Shown here in pieces: positions 18,306-27,285 of a stretch of DNA of 64,000 bases; the first letter of the stretch is position 1; every line of letters starts with the position of its first letter. Made by a program: the position numbers and the translations under genes. Origin of the DNA: Saprospiraceae bacterium UBA7328 (GTDB taxonomy: Bacteria > Bacteroidota > Bacteroidia > Chitinophagales > Saprospiraceae); NCBI GenBank assembly GCA_002471345.1, contig DKPS01000111.1:1-64000 (forward strand), written 5' to 3'. Under the pieces are notes generated by a model, which saw only the letters and a program-made list of their open reading frames with translations, had not been told where the DNA came from and did not search any database.

Positions 18306-19295
18306 TTAGCCCAATTCGAGTTGATTATTATCGCCAATATTTAAGGTTTGTCGTTTTCCAGAAATCACTACATCATTTCCAATTAGTGATTTATCTAAAA
18401 TCAAATCTTTAATATTAGCATAGTTGCCAACTATAGAATCTGACAAAATGGAATTATGAATTTCAGCATTATTCGCGATTGTGACATTAGGCCCTATAAT
18501 CGAATGTCTTATTTCACAATCTTCTCCTATTGCTACGGGAGGAATAATAATGCTGTCTTTAATCTGATGTTGTTCTGTATTACCATATCTCTTAAGTAAC
18601 ACCTTATTAGTTTCTAACAGTATCTCTTTTTGACCACAGTCGTACCAATTCACTACTTCAAACGTAGTTATCTTATGTCCTTTAGTGATCATACCCATTA
18701 AGCCATCTGTGAGATGATATTCTCCATGAGTTTTCACTTTATTGGATATATTATATTCAAGGCATTCTAAAAGAAGAGGGATATCATTGATCTTATACAG
18801 GCCTACGATGGCCTGGTTGGATTTAGGAATTTTGGGTTTCTCTACTAGTCTAGTGACTACTCCACCCTCATCATATTCTACTACTCCAAAAAGCCTAGGA
18901 TCATTCACCTTTCTTATTCCTAAACAAGAAGATGAGGAATTTAGAAAAGCAGCAACATCCAATTCGAGAATGGTGTCTCCTAACATCACGATAATCTCTT
19001 CATCGTCCTTAAAAGCCGCTCTAGCTGTCCAAATGGCATGACCAAGACCTAACCTTTTGGGCTGTTTAACATAAGTCTTTTTGATATTTGGATAATGCTG
19101 ATCAACATACTCCTCTATCTGTTCGCTCATATAGCCAAGAACAAATACAAAATCATCTAAACCTGCATCGACAAATTTGTCAATAATAAAAGCAATGATC
19201 GTTTTGCCTGCAACAGGAATCAAAGGTTTGGGCATAGTATAGGTATGAGGCCTGAGTCTTTTACCAATTCCGGCAGCAGGAATTATTACTTTCAT
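18306..19295 (-). CDS. Sugar-1-phosphate nucleotidyltransferase
   Basis: A 329-residue enzyme starting at ATG 19295; a GTG two codons upstream is less likely. The N-terminus carries the nucleotide-binding signature IIPAAGIGKRLRPHTYTMPKPLIPVAGK. Residues ~95-240 complete the Rossmann-like transferase domain. Residues ~245-325 are left-handed beta-helix hexapeptide repeats (IIGPNVTIANNAEIHNSI). Such enzymes activate a sugar phosphate with dTTP or UTP for envelope polysaccharides; the exact sugar cannot be read from sequence. It is convergent with the kinase-like gene and separated from the ATP synthase operon by a terminator. Confidence 0.85.
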   Translation of the reverse strand: MKVIIPAAGIGKRLRPHTYTMPKPLIPVAGKTIIAFIIDKFVDAGLDDFVFVLGYMSEQIEEYVDQHYPNIKKTYVKQPKRLGLGHAIWTARAAFKDDEEIIVMLGDTILELDVAAFLNSSSSCLGIRKVNDPRLFGVVEYDEGGVVTRLVEKPKIPKSNQAIVGLYKINDIPLLLECLEYNISNKVKTHGEYHLTDGLMGMITKGHKITTFEVVNWYDCGQKEILLETNKVLLKRYGNTEQHQIKDSIIIPPVAIGEDCEIRHSIIGPNVTIANNAEIHNSILSDSIVGNYANIKDLILDKSLIGNDVVISGKRQTLNIGDNNQLELG

Positions 19296-19360
19296 AAACA
19301 CGTTATTGATTTAACAAGAATAAATAAAAAAAGAAGCAGATGAATCAGTACAAATAAAAA

Positions 19361-19384
19361 AGCTCGAAAATAAATTTTCGAGCT
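19361..19384 (-). terminator. Terminator of the ATP synthase operon
   Basis: AGCTCGAAAAT-AA-ATTTTCGAGCT is an 11-bp perfect palindromic stem. On the minus strand it is followed by TTTTTTATTTGT, and it lies 65 bases after the atpG stop codon. It marks the operon end before any atpD or atpC gene. Confidence 0.85.
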
Positions 19385-19449
19385 CCTTGTTTTTGTATTC
19401 TATTTTCACCTTAAGCAAGAGTCAACCCGCCCATAGCACTTTATGTCTT

Positions 19450-20343
19450 TTATCCTTGAAGTGCTGCCGCACCACCAACAATTTCTGATAATTCTTTGGT
19501 TATTGCTTCTTGTCTCGCTTTGTTATAGCTGATCTTTAAATCAGTCAACATCTCTTGAGCATTTTCTGTAGCCTTGTCCATTGCTGTCATTCTTGCCCCA
19601 TGCTCTGATGCATGTGTATCTAGTGCATATCTATGCAGTGTGGTTTTCAAAATTGTAGGAATTAACTCATCCAACAATTCTTTCTTTCCAGGCTCGAAAA
19701 TGTAGTCCTTTCTGCTATTGCTTGACACTCCTTTACTTTCAATTTTAGGAACTGGTAAAAATATTTCAGATTCTGCAAATTGCATTCCTGCATTCTTAAA
19801 TCTACCGTAACATATATCAACAGCATCAAACTCACCATTCTCAAAATTAGATATTATAAACTGGCCTATCTCAGCTACATTATCAAATTCCAAATTTGAA
19901 AAGAGATTCATATGATCACTGATCAAGTTGATATTATCATATCCCTTTCTGAAAAATTCATTTCCTTTCTTTCCAATACAAAGCACTGAAAGGTTTCCAC
20001 TATTCAATACATCTGAATACTTCTTATCTATCGTAGCTTTTGCAGCCTTAATGATATTCGTATTGAATGCTCCACAAAGACCTTTGTTAGAAGTAATCAC
20101 TACAACTAATGCCCTTTTCACTTCTCTTTCTTGGCCTAATGAAGTATCCGCACTACCATCTAGATTTGAAAGAATATTCTTCAGCATAGCATCTAAGCGC
20201 TCAGAATAAGGGCGCATCTGAACGATACCATCCTGAGCTTTTTTTAGCTTAGCCGCAGACACCATTTTCATGGCTTTAGTAATCTGTTGTGTATTGTTTA
20301 CAGAGGATATCCTCTCTCTTACTTCTTTTAATTGACCACTCAT
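19450..20343 (-). CDS. atpG: ATP synthase F1 gamma subunit
   Basis: A 297-residue central-stalk subunit that rotates inside the alpha3-beta3 head. The N-terminal helix (MSGQLKEVRERISSVNNTQQITKAMKMVSAAKLKKAQ) and the C-terminal helix (HGARMTAMDKATENAQEMLTDLKISYNKARQEAITKELSEIVGGAAAL) are the classic paired coiled coil, and the central part is the usual Rossmann-like domain. It is the last gene of the operon; a terminator follows and no beta or epsilon gene is nearby. Confidence 0.95.
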   Translation of the reverse strand: MSGQLKEVRERISSVNNTQQITKAMKMVSAAKLKKAQDGIVQMRPYSERLDAMLKNILSNLDGSADTSLGQEREVKRALVVVITSNKGLCGAFNTNIIKAAKATIDKKYSDVLNSGNLSVLCIGKKGNEFFRKGYDNINLISDHMNLFSNLEFDNVAEIGQFIISNFENGEFDAVDICYGRFKNAGMQFAESEIFLPVPKIESKGVSSNSRKDYIFEPGKKELLDELIPTILKTTLHRYALDTHASEHGARMTAMDKATENAQEMLTDLKISYNKARQEAITKELSEIVGGAAALQG

Positions 20344-20463
20344 AAAACTTCAAGTGCAAGTCCAAACTCATTTATCAAGTTCAGACTCATTTAATAAATT
20401 ATAAGTTATAGCTCAGTAAATCCTCATTTTCTAAATTTGATTCCTTACTCGAACTCGAGTTTT

Positions 20464-22047
20464 CTATGCGTATCTTTTAGATAGTTCAGCACCAATAGAC
20501 TTCACGGCTTCTACTGCACTATCCGTAAGTTTACCTCCTTTAAAATCAGCTAAAGCTTGAGGGTGTTTACTATCTAAGGCATTGAAGAAATCTTCTTCAA
20601 ATTCTTTGATCTTATCTACTGGCACATCTTTTAATAAACCATTAGTACCTAAATAAATAATAGCAACTTGTTTCTCCACACTTACAGGAGAATACTGAGG
20701 TTGCTTTAACATCTCCACATTTCTTTTTCCCTTTTCTAATACAGCCTGTGTGGCAGCATCCAGGTCAGATCCAAATTTAGCGAAAGCCTCTAATGATCTA
20801 TATTGAGCTTGGTCCAATTTCAATGTACCTGCTACTTTTTTCATCGACTTAATCTGCGCTGATCCACCTACTCTTGATACTGATATCCCTACGTTAATGG
20901 CAGGTCTTACACCTGCATTAAATAGATTTGACTCCAAGAATATTTGACCATCAGTAATAGAAATCACATTCGTAGGTATATAAGCAGAAACATCACCTGC
21001 TTGTGTCTCAATTATGGGAAGTGCTGTAAGAGATCCTCCACCTTTTACTATTCCTGCATTCTTCAATGAATCAGGAAGGTCATTCATATCATTAGCGATA
21101 TCATCATTGTTCACCACTTTCGCAGCTCTTTCTAATAACTTAGAGTGGAGGTAAAACACATCTCCTGGATAAGCCTCACGCCCTGGAGGCCTTCTCAACA
21201 ATAATGAAACCTCTCTATATGCCACTGCTTGCTTTGATAAATCATCATAAACAATCAATGCAGGTCTACCGGTATCCCTAAAGAACTCACCTATCGCCGC
21301 ACCTGCAAACGGTGCATAATACTGTAATGGCGCTGGATCAGCAGCTGAAGACGCTACTATAGTTGTGTATGCCATGGCACCATTCTCCTCTAATGCTTTT
21401 GCCACTTGTGCTACAGTAGAAGACTTTTGTCCTGATGCTACATAAATACAGTAGACGGTCTCACCTCTTTCATGAAATTCCTTCTGATTTATTATAGTGT
21501 CTATGGCAATAGCAGTCTTTCCAGTTTGTCTATCTCCAATAATCAATTCTCTTTGCCCACGGCCAATAGGAATCATAGCATCAATGGCCTTAATACCTGT
21601 CTGCATAGGCTCACTCACTGGCTCTCTATAAAGTACCCCAGGAGCTTTTCTCTCTAAAGGCATATCATATTTGGTCCCGCCAATTGGTCCTTTTCCATCA
21701 ATCGGTTGACCTAATGGATTCACAACTCTTCCAATTACTTCCTCACCCACTTCGATTGAAGCAATCTTCTTTGTTCTTTTTACAGTACTTCCTTCTTTGA
21801 TATTATCTCCAGGTCCTAGAAGAACCACTCCCACATTATCTTCCTCCAGGTTAAGTGCAATTGCTTGTACACCTGTTTCAAATTCTACCAGCTCTCCAGC
21901 CTGTACTTGACTCAATCCATACACTCTTGCTATACCATCTCCTACTTCGAGTACTGTACCAACTTCTTCAAGTTCAGCTTCTGATTTAAATCCAGAAAGT
22001 TGTTGTTTTAATATTGCAGATATTTCATCTGGTTTTATCCCAACCAT
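20464..22047 (-). CDS. atpA: ATP synthase F1 alpha subunit
   Basis: A 527-residue regulatory nucleotide-binding subunit of the F1 head. The P-loop GDRQTGKT is at 171-178. Other conserved features are [17 protein letters not shown], the [18 protein letters not shown] region, the [16 protein letters not shown] segment and [20 protein letters not shown], which contains the arginine that reaches the catalytic site. The length is a little above the E. coli subunit but normal for this phylum. The gene lies 12 bases after atpH and 120 bases before atpG. Confidence 0.97.
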   Translation of the reverse strand: MVGIKPDEISAILKQQLSGFKSEAELEEVGTVLEVGDGIARVYGLSQVQAGELVEFETGVQAIALNLEEDNVGVVLLGPGDNIKEGSTVKRTKKIASIEVGEEVIGRVVNPLGQPIDGKGPIGGTKYDMPLERKAPGVLYREPVSEPMQTGIKAIDAMIPIGRGQRELIIGDRQTGKTAIAIDTIINQKEFHERGETVYCIYVASGQKSSTVAQVAKALEENGAMAYTTIVASSAADPAPLQYYAPFAGAAIGEFFRDTGRPALIVYDDLSKQAVAYREVSLLLRRPPGREAYPGDVFYLHSKLLERAAKVVNNDDIANDMNDLPDSLKNAGIVKGGGSLTALPIIETQAGDVSAYIPTNVISITDGQIFLESNLFNAGVRPAINVGISVSRVGGSAQIKSMKKVAGTLKLDQAQYRSLEAFAKFGSDLDAATQAVLEKGKRNVEMLKQPQYSPVSVEKQVAIIYLGTNGLLKDVPVDKIKEFEEDFFNALDSKHPQALADFKGGKLTDSAVEAVKSIGAELSKRYA

Positions 22048-22059
22048 TTTTAGTAAAAT

Positions 22060-22593
22060 TTATCCGTTTGTTAATTCTTTTCTTAAGTCTTTGATCTTTC
22101 TCCTTACACTAGCATCATAAACTTTATCTCCTATCTCAAGGATGTAACCTCCTATGATATCAGCGTCAATCTGAGTATCTATATCTACTGCTCCATCTCC
22201 TGATTTGAGCTTAGTCTCTATACCATCTATTACTGATGTATCTACTTCTACTGCAGTTGTAAGAGTAGCAGAAGTGATATTTTGCATTTCATTGTATTGA
22301 CTATTTATCGCCCCAATTATTTCAGGAAGAATATTCTCTCTCCCTTTTTTAGTGATTAAAGTGATAAATCTCATAGTAAGATCATCCACCTTATCATTAA
22401 AAATTGTGGCCAAAGCCTTCAGTTTTTTATCGGCCTTGATAATTGGGCTCTTAAGCAATAGATAAAGATCTCTCGATTCTAATGCAGCCGATATAGTTTT
22501 GGCATCGGACATCACATTGTCCAATTTCTTTTCATCTATTGCCAAATCAAGCAGTGACTTGGCATATCTCCTTGCAACGCTTAATTCTGACAT
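22060..22593 (-). CDS. atpH: ATP synthase F1 delta subunit
   Basis: A 177-residue peripheral-stalk subunit joining the b stalk to the top of F1. It opens with SVARRYAKSLLDLAIDEKKLD and ends in the conserved IIGGYILEIGDKVYDASVRRKIKDLRKEL segment. It lies one base from the stop of atpF, so the two are likely translationally coupled. Confidence 0.93.
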   Translation of the reverse strand: MSELSVARRYAKSLLDLAIDEKKLDNVMSDAKTISAALESRDLYLLLKSPIIKADKKLKALATIFNDKVDDLTMRFITLITKKGRENILPEIIGAINSQYNEMQNITSATLTTAVEVDTSVIDGIETKLKSGDGAVDIDTQIDADIIGGYILEIGDKVYDASVRRKIKDLRKELTNG

Positions 22594-22594
22594 C

Positions 22595-23107
22595 CTAATT
22601 ATTGCTCATTTTACCTACTAAATCCTTCACGAATGACACTTGATCCTTATCACTGCTGAGATTTTTCTGTAGTATTTTTTCAGCTATATCTATAGCCATT
22701 GCTCCCACTTCCTTCTTCACTTCTGCAATAGCCACATTTTTTTGATTCTCAATCTCTCTCTGAGCACCTTCCACGATTTTACTAGCTTCTTCCTTAGCTT
22801 TTACTTTAGCATCGCTTACAATTTTATTTTTCATATCCTTCGCATCCTTAAGCATTCCTGCCCTTTCTTCTCTGGCTTCTTGAAGCAATTGTTCGTTTTG
22901 AGATTGAAGGTTTTTCATTTCTTCTTTTACCTTGGCAGCTTCATCAAGAGCGCCTTGGATATCATCTTCTCTTGACTTAAGAGCTTCAGCAATAGGTCTA
23001 AAAGCCATCTTCCCAATCAAAAACCAGAACAATCCAAAAATAATTGTTGTCCAAAAAATTAACCCGAAGTCTGGCTTAATGACACTAAAATCTGCTAATA
23101 AAAACAT
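22595..23107 (-). CDS. atpF: ATP synthase F0 b subunit
   Basis: A 170-residue stator subunit. One membrane helix (about residues 14-34, FGLIFWTTIIFGLFWFLIGK) is followed by a long charged helix (AFRPIAEALKSREDDIQGALDEAAKVKEEMKNLQ onward) that forms the dimeric stalk. Length and layout match the family. Only one b gene is present, so the stalk is probably a homodimer. It sits between atpE and atpH in the same strand run. Confidence 0.95.
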   Translation of the reverse strand: MFLLADFSVIKPDFGLIFWTTIIFGLFWFLIGKMAFRPIAEALKSREDDIQGALDEAAKVKEEMKNLQSQNEQLLQEAREERAGMLKDAKDMKNKIVSDAKVKAKEEASKIVEGAQREIENQKNVAIAEVKKEVGAMAIDIAEKILQKNLSSDKDQVSFVKDLVGKMSNN

Positions 23108-23190
23108 ATGGTTACTTTTTACAAATCTTTTTAAAAGTGGAACTGACTAGCTGCCAACCGCCGCATAATCAGTTCCATTAATCCTTAGGA

Positions 23191-23409
<219 letters not shown>

Positions 23410-23434
23410 TTATAGTAAAAAAATAATTTTCAAA

Positions 23435-24730
23435 TTAATGATGCGGCTCTTCTATAGCCGCACTTATATATGATGCTGTCAAAATCGTGAACACAAATGC
23501 TTGTATAAATGCCACAAGTAATTCAATGGACATCATAAACAATGTCAATGCTGTGGAAGCTATAGCTGTGCCATATCCTCCTACATAAGATGTCCCATTG
23601 TTACTAAACATGAAAATGAGTGACACGAAAATGATAATCACCATGTGACCAGCAGTGATATTTGCGAATAGACGCAACATCAATGTAATAGGCTTTATAA
23701 ATACACCTAAAAATTCTACAGGTGTCAATATCGCTAAAACGGGTTTCGGCACTCCTGGCATGGCAAATATGTGCTCCCAGTAGTGTTTGTTACCAGAAAG
23801 GTTAGTCACAAGGAAAGCAAAAATCGCCAACACCATAGTCACTCCTAAATTACCTGTAACATTTGATCCTCCTAAAAAAGGAATTTGCCCAAAAAGGTTC
23901 AACCCAAGGATAAAAAAGAACAACGCCATCAGAAATGGCAAATATTTCATGTAGTGCTTTCCTAAAAATGGCTTAGCCACCTCATCTTGAATAAAGGCAA
24001 ATACAACCTCTATCAAAGATTGAGATCCTTTAGGCGCCAATCCTTGTCTTGACTTATATGCTCTTGCCACACCTATCAACAACCACGAGAGCAATAAAAC
24101 CACGAGTAGCATAGACACCACATTCTTCGTCAGAGAAAAATCGAAAAACGGGGTGATTCCACCACCAAACAATCCAAAGTCAGCAGTGCTTTTTTTATAA
24201 GTAGGATACATTTGATCTCCCATACAAACAAAAGCATTGTCCTCACTATCATGGACAATTCCTTTTATTGATGTTTTCTCTTTAGGAAAGTTTACGTCTT
24301 GTATTAATCTAATTGTTCCACCATCTAGAACATAACCTTTGTAAGCATAATGACCATCTCCATGGCCTATTCTATCGAAGCCAAACTTATTAGATAAAAA
24401 GAAATCAAATCCTGAATTCTTATTGTATAAGATACAAGGTAAAGGAATTTGAAGTGGGCCTATGCTGTATACATTCGCATCTGCAATGTGATGAAAAGCC
24501 GTAGCTCCAGGATCAAATTCGCCCTGACCATGATCCCCGGCATGCTCACATGATAAGTGTTGATCAACATGTTCATCATGTTCATGTGAAGAATGATCGT
24601 GATCGTGACCATTATCATGATCTTGTGCAGAGACAGAAAAGCTCAGCACTAAACTAAAAATAAAGGTAAAAACTAACTTAAAAGATGTGCTCAAGACTAT
24701 ATTCTTTAAAATCGCTGCAAATGTAGGCAT
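23435..24730 (-). CDS. atpB: ATP synthase F0 a subunit with His-rich N-terminal extension
   Basis: A 431-residue stator/proton-channel subunit. Residues 1-35 form a signal-like segment ending VSAQ. Next is a histidine/aspartate-rich stretch (about 36-68, DHDNGHDHDHSSHEHDEHVD and onward) and a ~100-residue extracytoplasmic part with C-x-x repeats absent in the E. coli protein. The channel domain follows, with the essential arginine in TLMLRLFANITAGH and the final helices LLVAFIQAFVFTILTASYI. Long N-terminal a-subunit extensions are known in Bacteroidota. This is the first gene of the operon; the 296 bases upstream (24731-25026) hold no gene I can support apart from a terminator near the rny end. 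Confidence 0.95.
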   Translation of the reverse strand: MPTFAAILKNIVLSTSFKLVFTFIFSLVLSFSVSAQDHDNGHDHDHSSHEHDEHVDQHLSCEHAGDHGQGEFDPGATAFHHIADANVYSIGPLQIPLPCILYNKNSGFDFFLSNKFGFDRIGHGDGHYAYKGYVLDGGTIRLIQDVNFPKEKTSIKGIVHDSEDNAFVCMGDQMYPTYKKSTADFGLFGGGITPFFDFSLTKNVVSMLLVVLLLSWLLIGVARAYKSRQGLAPKGSQSLIEVVFAFIQDEVAKPFLGKHYMKYLPFLMALFFFILGLNLFGQIPFLGGSNVTGNLGVTMVLAIFAFLVTNLSGNKHYWEHIFAMPGVPKPVLAILTPVEFLGVFIKPITLMLRLFANITAGHMVIIIFVSLIFMFSNNGTSYVGGYGTAIASTALTLFMMSIELLVAFIQAFVFTILTASYISAAIEEPHH

Positions 24731-24965
24731 TCAACAAAGAAAAAGCTGTGTACCAAAGGATAAATCTGATCTTTTTAGAGTCTCTAATCATTTATATCTT
24801 AACACTTTCAATGTTAGCAACTAACGTTAATCCTGATTCGGATTTGTTTGATAATTATAAAATTGCAAATGGAAGAAGATTGCCATAATCTATTCTGCAA
24901 TTGCCTCCAAAAACCATATTAAGTATCTGGGGCACAAATGCGTCTCATATGCGATAAACAAAATG

Positions 24966-25002
24966 AAAATGGGTCACAAATACTTGATTTGCAACCCATT
25001 TT
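24966..25002 (-). terminator. Probable terminator of rny
   Basis: AAAATGGGT (24966-24974) pairs with ACCCATTTT (24994-25002); an inner CAAAT/ATTTG pairing extends the stem. It lies 25 bases after the rny stop codon. The T run on the minus strand (ACCCATTTTC) is short, so this is a moderate call. Confidence 0.6.
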
Positions 25003-25026
25003 TAACTTTTATAAGATGTAATAAAC

Positions 25027-26685
25027 CTACCTCGCAAAGGATGTCGCTCTCATCTCTCTGATCACTGTTACTTTTACCTGACCTGGATACTGCATTTCAT
25101 CTTGTATTTTTTGAGATATCATAAATGAAAGATCCTCAGCATACTGATCACTTACCTTATCACTTTCTACCACGACCCTAAGTTCTCTTCCAGCTTGGAT
25201 AGCATATGCCTTTTGTACTCCTTCATGACTCATTGCCAATTCTTCTAGCTCTCCAATCCTATTGAGATAACTCTCTAATATTTCTCTTCTTGCCCCAGGC
25301 CTTGCTCCCGATATAGCATCACATGCCTGAACTATGGGGGAAATAATATTATTCATCTCCAATTCATCATGGTGAGCTCCTACAGCATTTAAAACAGCTG
25401 GATGCTCTTTACTTTTCTTACACATTTCCATGCCTAATAAAGCATGAGAAAGATCAGACTCTTCATCTGCCACTTTGCCTATGTCGTGAAGGAGGCCTGC
25501 TCTTTTAGACATTTTAATCTGCTTATTGCTCATTCCGAGTTCTGCTGCCATGGATGCACAGAGCCTTGCTGTCTCGATTGAGTGCTTCAGTAGGTTTTGT
25601 CCATAAGACGACCTAAACCTCATTCGACCGACCATTTTAATTAAGTATGGATCAAGTCCATGTATATCAAGATCAATAACAGTACGTTCACCAATTTCCA
25701 CTATCTGTTCATTCAGTTGTTTTTGAACCTTGGCAACCACCTCTTCAATTTTAGCAGGATGGATACGCCCATCCGCCACTAATCTTTGCAGTGATAACCT
25801 GCATATTTCTCTTCTGATTGGATCAAAACTCGATATGACAATTGCTTCTGGAGTATCATCCACGACTAGCTCTGCACCTGTAGCTGCTTCAAGTGCACGT
25901 ATATTCCTTCCTTCTCGTCCAATAATTTGCCCTTTGATATCATCAGATTCTAAATTGAATACACTGACCGTATTTTCAATTGTGAACTCTGAGCAATGTC
26001 TTTGAATAGTCTGAATGACAACTTTCTTAGCTTCCTTGTTAGCAGTAAGTTTGGCTTGCTCTAAAATACTTTTTTCTAAGCTCAAAGCATCGGTTTCTGC
26101 TTTTGCCTTGACCGCTTCTAGCAAGGATTCTTTAGCTTGATCTTCGCTCATTTTAGCAATATTTTCTAATTGCCTAATGATTCTCTCATTGGACTGATCA
26201 AGTTCTTCTTTTCTCTTACTTACTATTTTAAGTTGCTTGTCTAAATTCTCTCTTATGGTTTTGACCTCTGCCTCTCTATGCTGAATTGCATCTACTTCAT
26301 TTTGAAATCCATCTTGTTTTTGCCTAAGTTCTTTTTCAAGAGCTTTTACAGTCATTTCTCTTTCCTTCATCTGAACAAGATGGTTCGACTTGTCCGATTC
26401 AAAGTTGTTCCTTAGGTTAGCAAATTTTTCTTTTGCTTCTTGAATTTTCCTTTGCTTGATACTATCATGTTTCGAGTCGGCGGTAGACATGATTTTGTTC
26501 GCCTTAGTCTCGGCATCAGAAATAATTCTTTTAGAGGTAACTTTTGCTTCTTGGATTGATAAATCAGCTTTCTTATTGCTTTCTTCTATAATTTTCGTTT
26601 GAGATTTTTTAGAGAGAAAACTTCCCAACAAAAACCCAATCACCACAGCCGCTACTGCCACACCTATTATTATACCTGTCTCCAT
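25027..26685 (-). CDS. rny: Ribonuclease Y
   Basis: A 552-residue membrane-anchored endoribonuclease that starts mRNA decay. Order of parts: N-terminal membrane helix (4-22), long charged coiled coil (about 30-235), KH RNA-binding domain with GREGRNIR at 256-263, and the HD catalytic domain with H400-D401 (AGLLHDIGK). It is slightly longer than the ~520-residue standard, the excess lying in the coiled coil. It is transcribed toward the ATP synthase operon but ends at its own terminator. Confidence 0.95.
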   Translation of the reverse strand: METGIIIGVAVAAVVIGFLLGSFLSKKSQTKIIEESNKKADLSIQEAKVTSKRIISDAETKANKIMSTADSKHDSIKQRKIQEAKEKFANLRNNFESDKSNHLVQMKEREMTVKALEKELRQKQDGFQNEVDAIQHREAEVKTIRENLDKQLKIVSKRKEELDQSNERIIRQLENIAKMSEDQAKESLLEAVKAKAETDALSLEKSILEQAKLTANKEAKKVVIQTIQRHCSEFTIENTVSVFNLESDDIKGQIIGREGRNIRALEAATGAELVVDDTPEAIVISSFDPIRREICRLSLQRLVADGRIHPAKIEEVVAKVQKQLNEQIVEIGERTVIDLDIHGLDPYLIKMVGRMRFRSSYGQNLLKHSIETARLCASMAAELGMSNKQIKMSKRAGLLHDIGKVADEESDLSHALLGMEMCKKSKEHPAVLNAVGAHHDELEMNNIISPIVQACDAISGARPGARREILESYLNRIGELEELAMSHEGVQKAYAIQAGRELRVVVESDKVSDQYAEDLSFMISQKIQDEMQYPGQVKVTVIREMRATSFAR

Positions 26686-26850
26686 TTCAAATTTATATTT
26701 AATGAAATTACTAAAAGGTCACTTCTGACCATTTTGGTTTAGTAGCAATTAATATAAAGGATGAATCAGGAGAGCTTATGGCAAATTATATGCTTAAGTC
26801 ATAAGCAAACTATACAAAATAGATAATCAGGTTAGATCAAAAGTTGGTTT

Positions 26851-27257
26851 GTTCGTAATGAACTTATTATCTATCAATAAATATATCTCGATTGAATTTT
26901 TACTCCCAAATACATTCTTCACATCCACATGCTACACTTATTTAGAATGCAATTCATGCATTCTAAAACCATATAAAATTACATATTATAAATTTTATAT
27001 GTAACACATTCTGATGGTTTGAGAATTTATCGAAGAAACGTATCACTTTTCAAGCAATATTGACAAATTAATATACAGACATTTCTGCTTGTCAAATTGG
27101 TGATTCTAATTAACAGATTAAAACAATTAGAAAGCAAGCACGATGCCTATTATGTCCATTTCACATATAATTTGAAATGTAAGTATTCATCATCTTTTTC
27201 ATAAAGAAACAATCAAGATCCACTCCTTGATGTAAAAAAAATGAGTTTATTACGAAC
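26851..27257. repeat. Inverted-repeat block in gene-free rny-pheT gap
   Basis: The 600 bases 26686-27285 contain no gene I can support. An 18-base arm GTTCGTAATGAACTTATT (26851-26868) recurs inverted at 27240-27257 with 16 of 18 matches. Inside are two perfect 11-bp inverted repeats, TTTAGAATGCA/TGCATTCTAAA (26941-26967) and CATATAAAATT/AATTTTATATG (26970-27001), plus CATTTCA/TGAAATG (27157-27179). The outer arms suggest a MITE-like insertion; the inner ones could be RNA hairpins upstream of rny. I see no target-site duplication. A zapA gene, often found at this spot in related genomes as I recall, is absent. Confidence 0.5.
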
Positions 27258-27285
27258 CTATTATTTGTTGAAATAGGCTATAAAA

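Noticed and set aside
27257..27277. Strong pheT terminator
   Set aside because: The 6-bp CCTATT/AATAGG stem is weak and not followed directly by a T run.
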